Part shown: in pieces, positions 32,680 through 41,174 of the stretch
How positions within the stretch are numbered: the stretch's first letter is position 1
Layout of the letters: the number at the start of each line of letters is the position of its first letter
DNA from: Rhodopila sp.
Lineage (GTDB): Bacteria; Pseudomonadota; Alphaproteobacteria; Acetobacterales; Acetobacteraceae
Reading direction: 5' to 3'
Length of the DNA: 54,235 nt
Assembly: GCA_031291715.1 (NCBI GenBank)
Contig: JARLIN010000332.1
Span: forward strand, 1-54,235
The notes under the pieces: model-generated
Databases searched by the model: none
The model's input: the letters and a program-made list of their open reading frames with translations, nothing else
What the model was told of the DNA's origin: nothing
Made by a program: the position numbers and the translations under genes

Positions 32680-34374
32680 TCAGGCCAGGTCGACGCCATA
32701 TAGTCGGCGCGCTTCCGCTGGGGTAACGTAACCGTCCAGCAGGTCTTCGGAAAGAGCCGCCCGGTCGCGCCCAGATGGGGGGCCATATCCTCCGGATCCA
32801 GGCGCTTCCACCACCACCAATGATCCGGCCGGAGCCAGGAAGCCCCCCTTGCTGGTCAGATGACGGGCATTCGAGCGCGGCGCGATCAGCTCCAGCCTCG
32901 CCGGCGCCCCAGCAAGGCCGCCGTCAAGGCCGAACGGCGGGGTCACCGTCCGCTCACAGCAGACCGCGGCGTGCACCTGGTTTTCCAACACCCGCCACAC
33001 CCGGCGGACACCCAGCCCGCCGCGATATGTGCCAGCTCCGCCGCTATCGGGCACCAGCGAATACTCTTCCACGCGTAGCGGAAAGCTCATCTCCAGGATT
33101 TCGATCGGTGTGTTGCTCATGTTGGAAACCGTGCTGGCGACAGCGTTGATGCCGTCCTTGACCGGCCGGGCGCCGAAGCCCCCTTTGACGGACTCGTAGC
33201 TGACGAACCGGTCGCCGCTCCGATAGTCGATGCCGCCGAAGGTGATGACCGCCGATGTCCCCTGCGATCCCGCCATCACCGTGCGCGGCGTGATCGCGAA
33301 CAGCGTCGCCATCACCATGTCCGCGACGCGGTGGGACATTTCGTGGTTGGCATAAACCACCGGGGAGGGATGTTGCGCGTTCACCACCGATCCCACGGGC
33401 GCCGTGACCGTCACCGGCCGCCAGCAGCCGGAGTTCGGTGGGATCAGGCTCTTTGGATCGGCTATCATCTTGAGCGCGCAGAACACGCCTGACGCCGTCA
33501 CTGTCAGCGGCGCATTCATCGGGCCCGGTACGGCGGGATCAGAGCCGGTGAAGTCGGTCGTGATTCGGTCCCCGCGCTTGGTGACCTTGATATGGACCTT
33601 GAAGGTTTCGTCCTTGGTTTCCCCGTCGGCGATCACGCCATCGCCATCGAATATGTCGGTGAATTCCGCTTCTCCATCCGGCAGAGCACGCAGCGGGGTC
33701 CGCATCATCGTTTCGGAGTAATCCAACACCTCTTGCATGATGCTCAACAGCGTGTCGGTTCCATACTTCGCCGCCAGTTCCGACAAACGCTGCGCCGCCC
33801 GATAATTGGCTGCCACCTGCGCCCGGAGATCGCCCAACCGTTCCGCCGGCGTGCGGACGTTGGCGAAAATGATCGCCTCCACCGACGGGTCCGGCTTGCC
33901 GTCGCGATACAGGCGTATAGGTGGCAGACGCAAACCCTCACCATAGATTTCCGTCACGGCACCGTAACTGCCCGGCGTCGCGCTGCCGATATCCGGCCAA
34001 TGCGCGCGGACGCAGCCGTAGCCTAACAGGCGCCCGTCATGGAACGCCGGGGCTACCACGTTCACATCCGGCAGATGCGATCCGCCCTGGTAGGGGTCGT
34101 TATGAATGAACACATCACCCGGCGCGACGTCAGAAAACGCCCGCACGACCGCCCGCACCGCATCCGGCATCGACCCCAAATGGATCGGCAGGTCCGGTCC
34201 TTGCGCCACCATGTTTCCATCGATGTCGAAAATGCCGCACGAATAATCGCCCGCGACCTTCAGCAGGGGCGAATAGGCTGTCTTCGCCAGGACGATCTTC
34301 ATTTCCTCGGCTGCGGAATACAGCGCGTTCTTAACGATCTCGAACCGAGCTGGGTCGGTCTTCAGCGTCGCCAT
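32680..34374 (-). CDS. Hydantoinase B / 5-oxoprolinase subunit (HyuB-like)
   Basis: A 564-residue HyuB-family protein that with a HyuA partner performs ATP-dependent ring opening of hydantoins or 5-oxoproline, or acetone carboxylation. Typical features are FEIVKNALYSAAEEMKIVL, DIDGNMVAQGPDLPIHLGSM, FIHNDPYQGGSHLPDVNVV and the C-terminal GGLGVRR. No HyuA gene is next to it. The ATG at 34374 is chosen over longer frames because homology begins there and the hybrid kinase stop lies just 8 bp upstream. Confidence 0.9.
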   Translation of the reverse strand: MATLKTDPARFEIVKNALYSAAEEMKIVLAKTAYSPLLKVAGDYSCGIFDIDGNMVAQGPDLPIHLGSMPDAVRAVVRAFSDVAPGDVFIHNDPYQGGSHLPDVNVVAPAFHDGRLLGYGCVRAHWPDIGSATPGSYGAVTEIYGEGLRLPPIRLYRDGKPDPSVEAIIFANVRTPAERLGDLRAQVAANYRAAQRLSELAAKYGTDTLLSIMQEVLDYSETMMRTPLRALPDGEAEFTDIFDGDGVIADGETKDETFKVHIKVTKRGDRITTDFTGSDPAVPGPMNAPLTVTASGVFCALKMIADPKSLIPPNSGCWRPVTVTAPVGSVVNAQHPSPVVYANHEMSHRVADMVMATLFAITPRTVMAGSQGTSAVITFGGIDYRSGDRFVSYESVKGGFGARPVKDGINAVASTVSNMSNTPIEILEMSFPLRVEEYSLVPDSGGAGTYRGGLGVRRVWRVLENQVHAAVCCERTVTPPFGLDGGLAGAPARLELIAPRSNARHLTSKGGFLAPAGSLVVVEAPGSGGYGPPSGRDRAALSEDLLDGYVTPAEARRLYGVDLA

Positions 34375-34382
34375 CCATCCCC

Positions 34383-37364
34383 CTATTGGTCGGCCAGGGT
34401 ATCCCGTAAGTTCGTCAGGGCGCCGATCGCGTCCGTGGTCACATCCTGCATCTGAGCGAAGCCGCGGAGCGCGTCCGCCACGGCGCCGCGTCTGCACGCC
34501 TGCTCGATGTCACGCGCCAGGGTACTTATGGCATACACGCCGCAATTGCCGGCAACTGAAACAAGGTCGTGCGCTTCTTTCGCGGCGCCGGCGGAATCTG
34601 CCGCGCTGAGGCAGTGACCCAGACGGTGCATATGACCCTGGATATCGATCAGCGATTCTGTCAGCAATGCCTCCAGTTGGTCCGGCTTCAGGAAGCCGCG
34701 CAAGACATCGATCGTCGCGTCGTCAAGCGCTGGCATTCCCTCGGCCGCCGAACGCTTCGGCCTGTCGGAGGACGTAAAGTCCTTTAGCGCACGGAACAGC
34801 ACCTGAGCGGACAGTGGTTTGCTCAGATAGCCATCGATCCCCACGCCACGATACCGTTCCGCCGCCCCGCGCAGCGCATCCGCGGTCAGGGCAATGATCG
34901 GGATGTCGCGCTTTGGTGGCGGCAATGCCCGGATGCGGTTGGTTGCCTTGATGCCGTCCATGACCGGCATCTGGATGTCCATCAGCACGACGTCGAAATT
35001 CTCGCGCATCACGGCTTCAACAGCCTCCCTGCCGTTCGCCGTCACGATGACGCTGTGTCCTGCGCCATGGAGAAGGTCTGTCAGCAGACGTTGATTGATC
35101 GCATTGTCGTCTGTGATCAGCACGTGCAGCGTCCGTGTCGGTGCTTCCGGTTCGCCTCGATCCTCTGCGGTGGCCGGCTCACCGAGGGCATCCGTTAGCG
35201 GCAGTACGACACGGAACAGGCTGCCCTGCCCCTCGGTGCTGTCCACCGTGATTTGGCCGTTCATCAACTCGGTCAGCTCCCGGCTGATCGCCAGCCCGAG
35301 ACCAGTGCCGCCGAAGCGGCGGGAAATGGAGCTGTCTGCCTGGACAAATTTTTGGAACAGGCGGCCGAGCGTTTGCGGGGTCATGCCGATGCCGGTGTCT
35401 TCGACCTCGATGCGGGTGAGTGCCGGGGTGATGGGATCGGGGCCAACACGTATCTCCACCCGGCCGTGCTCGGTGAATTTGACCGCGTTGCCGACAAGAT
35501 TAAGCAGCACCTGCCTGAGTCGGGCCGGATCGCCATGCACTCGGCGATCCACCGTGGGGTCAATAGTGCAAACCAGGCTCAGGTGCTTTTCCGATGCACT
35601 CGGCCCAAGCAGGCCAACAGCGGTCCGTATCAAGTCCCCGAGATGAAAGTCGGAGGGTTCCAGCTCTACCTTGCCGGCCTCAAGCTTTGAGATATCAAGG
35701 ATGTCGTCAATCACGCCCAACAAGGCCTGGGCCGATTCGTGGACACCATCGGCCCAGTCGCGTTGGGCTGGCGTCAGGTCCGATCGCAGCAGAAGGGTGT
35801 TCATACCGATGATGCCGTTCATCGGGGTGCGGATTTCGTGCGACATGTTGGCCAGGAACTCGGTTTTGGCTTGGTTGGCCTTTTCCGCGGCGGCGCGGGC
35901 CGCCTCAGCCTGGTCCCGAGCGGCTGCCGCGTGTTCCTCGGCCAGCTTGCGTTCGGTGATATCGGAATAGGTGCGGACGATCCCGCCATCTGGCATCGGC
36001 ATGCTGCGAACCTCCAGAACCCGGCCGTTGGGTCGGCGTCGCCCATAAAGATGCGGAACATCTGGCATGCTGCCGGCCCCGATCACGACCTTTAAGTCGT
36101 GCGGCGTGCCGGTAAATTCGCCAATTCGTTCTTGATATGCCCGCAGCTCACCGAAATAAGGCTCTTTGGCCAGCAGGGTTTCCGGCACGTCGAGTAAGGC
36201 GGCCATGCGCGCGTTCCAGGCCGCGATCTTGCCATCCGCCGTGACCATCATGATTCCCTGGTCCATGTATCGCAGGGTCGTTTCGAGAACCCCCGACTTC
36301 TCCGCCAAGGCCGCCTGGCTGGTCCGCAAGGCTTCAGCGGCGTCACGAAGCTCGCGTGCATTTTCAGCGAGGCGACGAAACTGCTTGCGCAACAGCTGGA
36401 AAAGCCCAGTCAGGGTAACAGTGAAGAGTGCCGCACCCACGGTGATGAACAGCGCCTGTCGTCGCCATACCCCCATCGCGACATCCTCCCCGATACCGGC
36501 ATTCAGCACCAGCGGGTAGTCCCGCAATGGGCTCAGGGAGATGGAGCTCGCCCTGTCGGATACGAGGTCTCCACCCTCGAACACCCCGCCGCCAGCTTCC
36601 ATCACCCGGTACCACGCCGAAGTGGCCGGCGGGCGTCGGCCGATCAATGCCGGCGCATACGGATGCATCACAAGGATCGTCCCGTCCCGGCACAACAGCG
36701 AGAAAACGCCGATATCCTCCCGATCGAGCTCGTCAAAGTAATCCGAGAAGTATTTTAGCGAGATCGATCCAGTCACGGTCCCAATCAACCGGCCGTCCAG
36801 GCCGGTAATGCGATGGGTAAGGTCAATGGTCCTGTTACCATCCGGGCGACTGTTGGCCAGACAGCGGAGATATGGATCACTGTCCGATGATTCCTGGTAG
36901 CGACGGAATTCGTCACCGGCGCTTAGGTCGGTCCCCGCCGCTGGCCAGACACGGGTTGTATTGATCGCAATGCCGTGCGCATCCCGCAAGGTAATTGCCT
37001 CAAGCTGCGGCAGGTTCGCCAGTTTCTGCCGAAGCTCAAGATGGGTCGCCTCGTGATTCGTGGACTCGCGCAATGCGGCTTCGGTCGTGATCCCGCTTGC
37101 ATGGACCTGTTCGACGATCCCCCGCATCACCAGATCTACTGCCTGCAGCGCGTGTCCGGCCTGTTCGGAAAGCACTCTGGCCAGCCTGGTCTGCCGGCTC
37201 TGGTATTCCCGGATGGCGGTGGCATGTCCCACCCACAGCGCGAAACCGGTGACGATCAGTACAAGACTGATCACACCGATGAAACCACCTGTCAGCGCCC
37301 ATCCGACGCCGCGGGGTTCCCCGGTGCCGTTCAACGGAGCGGGTGTGTGCTCGGTGTCGGACAT
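34383..37364 (-). CDS. Hybrid sensor histidine kinase with Cache-like sensor, PAS, receiver and Hpt domains
   Basis: A 993-residue phosphorelay protein. Membrane spans at ~21-46 and ~302-325 enclose a periplasmic dCache-like sensor. A PAS domain covers ~360-470, a short coiled coil ~472-500, HisKA with phosphorylated His 509 in SHEIRTP, and the ATPase domain ~610-725 (NAVKF, DTGIGM, GGTGLGLAI). The receiver (~746-865) has acceptor Asp 796 and Lys 849; the Hpt domain (~890-990) has His 932 in AHDLVSVAGNCG. All four relay sites are present, so it needs only an outside response regulator, which is not encoded here. Its stop is 8 bp from hyuB. Confidence 0.93.
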   Translation of the reverse strand: MSDTEHTPAPLNGTGEPRGVGWALTGGFIGVISLVLIVTGFALWVGHATAIREYQSRQTRLARVLSEQAGHALQAVDLVMRGIVEQVHASGITTEAALRESTNHEATHLELRQKLANLPQLEAITLRDAHGIAINTTRVWPAAGTDLSAGDEFRRYQESSDSDPYLRCLANSRPDGNRTIDLTHRITGLDGRLIGTVTGSISLKYFSDYFDELDREDIGVFSLLCRDGTILVMHPYAPALIGRRPPATSAWYRVMEAGGGVFEGGDLVSDRASSISLSPLRDYPLVLNAGIGEDVAMGVWRRQALFITVGAALFTVTLTGLFQLLRKQFRRLAENARELRDAAEALRTSQAALAEKSGVLETTLRYMDQGIMMVTADGKIAAWNARMAALLDVPETLLAKEPYFGELRAYQERIGEFTGTPHDLKVVIGAGSMPDVPHLYGRRRPNGRVLEVRSMPMPDGGIVRTYSDITERKLAEEHAAAARDQAEAARAAAEKANQAKTEFLANMSHEIRTPMNGIIGMNTLLLRSDLTPAQRDWADGVHESAQALLGVIDDILDISKLEAGKVELEPSDFHLGDLIRTAVGLLGPSASEKHLSLVCTIDPTVDRRVHGDPARLRQVLLNLVGNAVKFTEHGRVEIRVGPDPITPALTRIEVEDTGIGMTPQTLGRLFQKFVQADSSISRRFGGTGLGLAISRELTELMNGQITVDSTEGQGSLFRVVLPLTDALGEPATAEDRGEPEAPTRTLHVLITDDNAINQRLLTDLLHGAGHSVIVTANGREAVEAVMRENFDVVLMDIQMPVMDGIKATNRIRALPPPKRDIPIIALTADALRGAAERYRGVGIDGYLSKPLSAQVLFRALKDFTSSDRPKRSAAEGMPALDDATIDVLRGFLKPDQLEALLTESLIDIQGHMHRLGHCLSAADSAGAAKEAHDLVSVAGNCGVYAISTLARDIEQACRRGAVADALRGFAQMQDVTTDAIGALTNLRDTLADQ

Positions 37365-37505
37365 ATCAGGGCCGATTAGAGCACCGAACGAGTATCGATG
37401 AAATCTTTGTTAGGGCGTGTTGGTGCGAGGCGGCATGTTCGAAGCGTGAGCGTCACGCTCTTATTTCCAGCCGTTGGGGCGGTTGGGGGGCTGCTGCCGG
37501 GCCGC

Positions 37506-37814
37506 TTAACTCCGCCGGTGCGATCGGTGGGTAGTCTTGCGGTTAGACAGGGACAACGAAAGGCCGACGCACACGAGCCCCGCCGATGCGGGTACCAGCC
37601 AGGCGGGCCGCATCAACAAAGGCTGGATGATCGCGGTCCAGACCCAGTTTCCCAATGTCCGGCTCGACCATGTTGGGAGCTTGTCCAGGACGTCATGATC
37701 AAAAAGATAAAGCGCCTGGCCGAGGGATATACTTTCCGGCCCGAACGTCGCGATGGCGACGGCGGCAACCAGCAAGACGGCGGAGATCACAGCCAGGACG
37801 CGTTGGGCGATCAC
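37506..37814 (-). CDS. Small two-span membrane protein coupled to msrP
   Basis: A 102-residue protein of unknown family with two hydrophobic segments (about 4-25 and 70-90) and a ~40-residue loop between them containing FDHDVLDKLPTW and NWVWTAIIQPLL. Its start overlaps the msrP stop (ATGA), so the two are translated together. MsrP normally works with the heme membrane protein MsrQ (about 200 residues, six spans); this protein is far too small and lacks the MsrQ heme histidines, but occupies its place. A role as membrane partner is inference from position only. Confidence 0.7.
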   Translation of the reverse strand: MIAQRVLAVISAVLLVAAVAIATFGPESISLGQALYLFDHDVLDKLPTWSSRTLGNWVWTAIIQPLLMRPAWLVPASAGLVCVGLSLSLSNRKTTHRSHRRS

Positions 37815-38728
37815 ATGAACAGCTTCTCGTTCTTCCGGTCGGAATATAAGCCAGCCACCTGCTCAGCATAACCATTAAAAATCTGGGTTGGCACTCTCTC
37901 ATCGCTGCCCAGCAGCCGTTCCGACGCCTGACTCCAGCGTGGATGGGCGACGGCGGGGTTCACATTTGCCCAGAATCCATATTCGGACGGCCCGATCGAC
38001 TCCCAGAATGTCGTGGGGCGCTTGTCGGTGAAGCTGATCTTCACGATCGCTTTGGCGGATTTGAAACCGTATTTCCACGGCAGGGTCAACCGGATCGGTC
38101 CACCGTTTTGTGGCGGCAGCGGCTTGCCGTACAGACCGGTGGAAATGAAGGCAAGGTCGTTGGCGGCTTCGTCGATCGTCACGCCTTCAACATAGGGCCA
38201 CGGATAGAAAGGCGCACTCAGCCCGGGCATCACTTTGTCCTGCGTGGTTTCAAACACCACGTATTTGGCCGATCCGAGCGGTTCGGCGATCTTCAGGAGC
38301 TGGGATACAGGAAAACCGGTCCAGGGGACGGTCATCGCCCAGGCCTCGACGCAGCGATGGCGATAAATCCGCTCCTCCAGGGAGACCTGCTTCAGCAGGT
38401 CGTCGATATCAATGGTGCGTGGCTGCTTCAGCATGCCATCGAGGCGGATCGACCAGGGGCGCTGCTTCAGCGCCTGCGCCTCCCGCCAGAGGTTCTTACT
38501 TTCACTGAACTCGTAATAGTTGTTGTAGGTGGTGGCGTATTTTTCCTCGGTCACGGCGCGGCCTGGCTGGAAGGCCGGGTTGACCGGAACATCCGCTCGA
38601 GCCGCGAGCGGCGGCAGAATGGTCATGGCTGTCGCGCCCGCCACGAGAGAACGGCGGTTCAATACCAGGTGTTCGGGCGTGACCCCCCGTTCCGCGACTT
38701 CCCACCCGCGCCTTCGGATGATGTTCAT
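37811..38728 (-). CDS. msrP: Methionine-sulfoxide reductase catalytic subunit MsrP (YedY)
   Basis: A 305-residue molybdopterin enzyme that repairs oxidised methionine in periplasmic proteins. The Tat signal is LNRRSLVAG with the twin Arg at 25-26. The molybdenum-binding Cys is 126 in RHRCVEAWAM, followed by the conserved VPWTGFP. The C-terminal FWANVNPAVAHPRWSQASER segment is also typical. The ATG at 38728 is the family-consistent start (MNIIRRRGWE). It depends on Moco, linking it functionally to the molybdate genes earlier in the window. Confidence 0.95.
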   Translation of the reverse strand: MNIIRRRGWEVAERGVTPEHLVLNRRSLVAGATAMTILPPLAARADVPVNPAFQPGRAVTEEKYATTYNNYYEFSESKNLWREAQALKQRPWSIRLDGMLKQPRTIDIDDLLKQVSLEERIYRHRCVEAWAMTVPWTGFPVSQLLKIAEPLGSAKYVVFETTQDKVMPGLSAPFYPWPYVEGVTIDEAANDLAFISTGLYGKPLPPQNGGPIRLTLPWKYGFKSAKAIVKISFTDKRPTTFWESIGPSEYGFWANVNPAVAHPRWSQASERLLGSDERVPTQIFNGYAEQVAGLYSDRKNEKLFM

Positions 38729-38870
38729 TTGGCTGTGCCTTCCTGCTTGCTTTCTTATACGCCCCAATAGGCCGGACGACCACGGCCAGACCCCACATTG
38801 CCGGACGAGATCGGATGAGCGAAATTAAACGTTAGACACCCGCTCAAGCGATCTTTTCAGGAGAATACCC

Positions 38871-39875
38871 ATGCACCTTGCCCGATTCCCGCGGGTTCGC
38901 CTGTTTCCGGCGCCAACGCCGCTGGAGCGGCTGGATAACCTGACCCGGATCTTGGGTGGGCCGGAAATCTGGATCAAGCGGGACGATTGTACCGTCGTGG
39001 CCACGGGCGGCAACAAGGTGCGCAAGCTGGAGTGGCTGATCGGTGAGGCGAGGTCGCTGGGCGCTACTCATATCGTTACCCAGGGCGCCGTGCAGTCGAA
39101 CCATGTACGGCAGACCGCCGCCGTGGCCCGCAAGTTCGGCATGACCTGCACCGCGCTGCTGGAGCATCGGATCGACACCAACGACCGCGACTACCTGGGC
39201 AGCGGCAACGTGCTGCTAGACAAGCTTTTCGGCTGCCGGATCGAGTACCGGCCGGGCGGCATCGACATGAACGCCGAGGCCGAGAAGAAGGGCTCCGAAC
39301 TGCGTGCCGCCGGCGAGACGGTCTATGTCATTCCCGGCGGTGGGTCGAACAAAGTCGGTGCGCTCGGCTACGTATCCTGCGCGCAGGAACTGATGCAGCA
39401 GGCCGACGAAATGGGGCTCGGGATCGATCGGATCGTCACCGCGACAGGTAGTGCCGGGACCCATGCGGGCCTGGTCGTCGGGCTAGAGGGGATGAATGCG
39501 GGTGTTCCGGTCCTTGGCATCGGTGTGCGGCTGCCGCGCGAGCGACAGGAGGAGAATGTTTACCGCCTGGCGTTGGCCACCGCCGAATATGTCGGGATCA
39601 AAGGGGGAATTCCGCGCGAGGCGGTCGTGGCGAACTGCGACTATGTCGGCGCCGGCTACGGCATCCCGACCGAGGGCATGGGCGAAGCCGTCCGCACGCT
39701 GGCGCAGGAAGAAGGAATCCTCCTGGACCCGGTTTATTCGGGAAAGGCGATGGCGGGGATGATCGACCTGATCCGGAAGGGTGTCCTGACCAAGGGCGAG
39801 ACCATCGTCTTTCTTCATACAGGCGGCGCGGTGGGGTTGTTCGGATACACGGCGTTTCTTGAAGGTGCGGTCTGA
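38871..39875 (+). CDS. PLP-dependent D-cysteine desulfhydrase / L-cysteate sulfo-lyase family
   Basis: A 334-residue fold-type II PLP enzyme of the ACC deaminase/DcyD group. The PLP Lys is 49 in [13 protein letters not shown]; the [13 protein letters not shown] substrate loop, the phosphate-binding [11 protein letters not shown] and the C-terminal [13 protein letters not shown] are present. The very start (MHLARFPR) resembles CuyA, the L-cysteate sulfo-lyase that releases sulfite, as well as DcyD, which releases sulfide. I cannot separate the two by eye. It is coupled to the next gene (TGATG) and divergent from msrP (142 bp). Confidence 0.88.
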   Translation: MHLARFPRVRLFPAPTPLERLDNLTRILGGPEIWIKRDDCTVVATGGNKVRKLEWLIGEARSLGATHIVTQGAVQSNHVRQTAAVARKFGMTCTALLEHRIDTNDRDYLGSGNVLLDKLFGCRIEYRPGGIDMNAEAEKKGSELRAAGETVYVIPGGGSNKVGALGYVSCAQELMQQADEMGLGIDRIVTATGSAGTHAGLVVGLEGMNAGVPVLGIGVRLPRERQEENVYRLALATAEYVGIKGGIPREAVVANCDYVGAGYGIPTEGMGEAVRTLAQEEGILLDPVYSGKAMAGMIDLIRKGVLTKGETIVFLHTGGAVGLFGYTAFLEGAV

Positions 39876-41053
39876 TGCTGGGCAGCCGCGACCGTATCCT
39901 GACCACACATACCGGCAGCCTGCCCCGTCCGGCGGCGCTGACAGACATGTATGCACGCCGGGTCGAGAACGAGGACGTGGACGAGGCGGCGCTCGACGCC
40001 GCCGGCAAGCTTGCCACCCGCCATGTCGTGCGCCAACAGATTGCAGCCGGCATTGATGTCGGCAACAACGGCGAACAGCAGCGTGAAGCCTTCTTTCTGT
40101 ACGTCCGCCGGCGCATGAGCGGATTCGGTGGAAGCTGGAACCGCAGACCGATGGCGGATATCGCGCGTTACCCCGGTTTCCGGGCCTGGGCCGCCGAGCA
40201 GGAGGGCGTGCGCCGCTCCGTCAGCAACCGCGGAGCCCTGCCGAAGGCGATCGGTGAGGTACGCTATCTTGACCCCGCTTTGGTCAAGGCGGAGTGCGAC
40301 GAGTTTCTGGCGACTTTGGCCGAGGTCGAAGGAGGCTTCGCCGAACCGTTCATGACCGCGCCGTCACCGGGGATTATCGCGGCTGCCCTGCTGAACGAGC
40401 ATTACAATACCGAGGACGCTTACCTTCACGCACTTGGCCAAGCCCTGCGGGTGGAGTACGAGGCGATCGTGGGCGCCGGTTTTCTGCTGCAGATTGACGC
40501 TCCGGACCTGGCGCTGGAGCGGCATGTCTCCTTTCAGGACCGGCCGTTGGGCGATTTCATCGACTTCGCCGAACGGGTGGTGGGAACGATCAACGAGGCC
40601 TTGCAGAACATTCCGCGTGATCGCGTCCGAATCCACGCTTGCTGGGGGAATTACGAGGCGCCGCACGACTGCGATGTCGATCTGCATGAGATCCTTCCGA
40701 CGATCAGCCAGGCCAAGGTTGGCGGTTGGGTGCTGCCGTTCGCCAACCCTCGGCATGCGCACGAGTACCGGTGCCTGAAGGACCTGCCGTTGGATGATGG
40801 TCAGGTGGTGGTTGCCGGTGTGATCGATCCGCTGACCAACTTCGTTGAGCATCCCGAAGTCGTAGCCGATCGGTTGGAACGGGTGGTGCAGGCCGTCGGC
40901 GATCCGACGCGGGTGCTGGCGGGGACAGACTGTGGCTTCGACACCTCGGCCGGACGCGGACGGGTGGCAGAAGATGTCGTGTGGGCGAAGCTGCGGGCGA
41001 TGGCCGATGGGGCACGGATCGCATCTGAGCGGTTAGGGATGAAAGGGGCTTAG
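39875..41053 (+). CDS. Second cobalamin-independent methionine synthase-like protein
   Basis: A 392-residue member of the MetE C-terminal/UROD-like barrel family. It begins with the characteristic TTHTGSLPRPAALTDMY. Zinc-ligand candidates are His and Cys in RIHACWGNYEAPHDCD and Cys in LAGTDCGFDT. It differs clearly from the copy at 26373 (longer N-terminal part, FGGSWNRRP insert), so they are not recent duplicates. Coupling to the desulfhydrase-like gene suggests a shared sulfur-compound pathway. Confidence 0.87.
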   Translation: MLGSRDRILTTHTGSLPRPAALTDMYARRVENEDVDEAALDAAGKLATRHVVRQQIAAGIDVGNNGEQQREAFFLYVRRRMSGFGGSWNRRPMADIARYPGFRAWAAEQEGVRRSVSNRGALPKAIGEVRYLDPALVKAECDEFLATLAEVEGGFAEPFMTAPSPGIIAAALLNEHYNTEDAYLHALGQALRVEYEAIVGAGFLLQIDAPDLALERHVSFQDRPLGDFIDFAERVVGTINEALQNIPRDRVRIHACWGNYEAPHDCDVDLHEILPTISQAKVGGWVLPFANPRHAHEYRCLKDLPLDDGQVVVAGVIDPLTNFVEHPEVVADRLERVVQAVGDPTRVLAGTDCGFDTSAGRGRVAEDVVWAKLRAMADGARIASERLGMKGA

Positions 41054-41174
41054 GCCCGTCGCCCGAATATACTGCCGACCTATCTCCGTCGTGGCGGGTG
41101 TAAATCTACCATCCATGCCTGTGTTGCTGAACCGGTGCCGCACTCGAAGCAGTTATCAGGCAACAGGCACGTAG

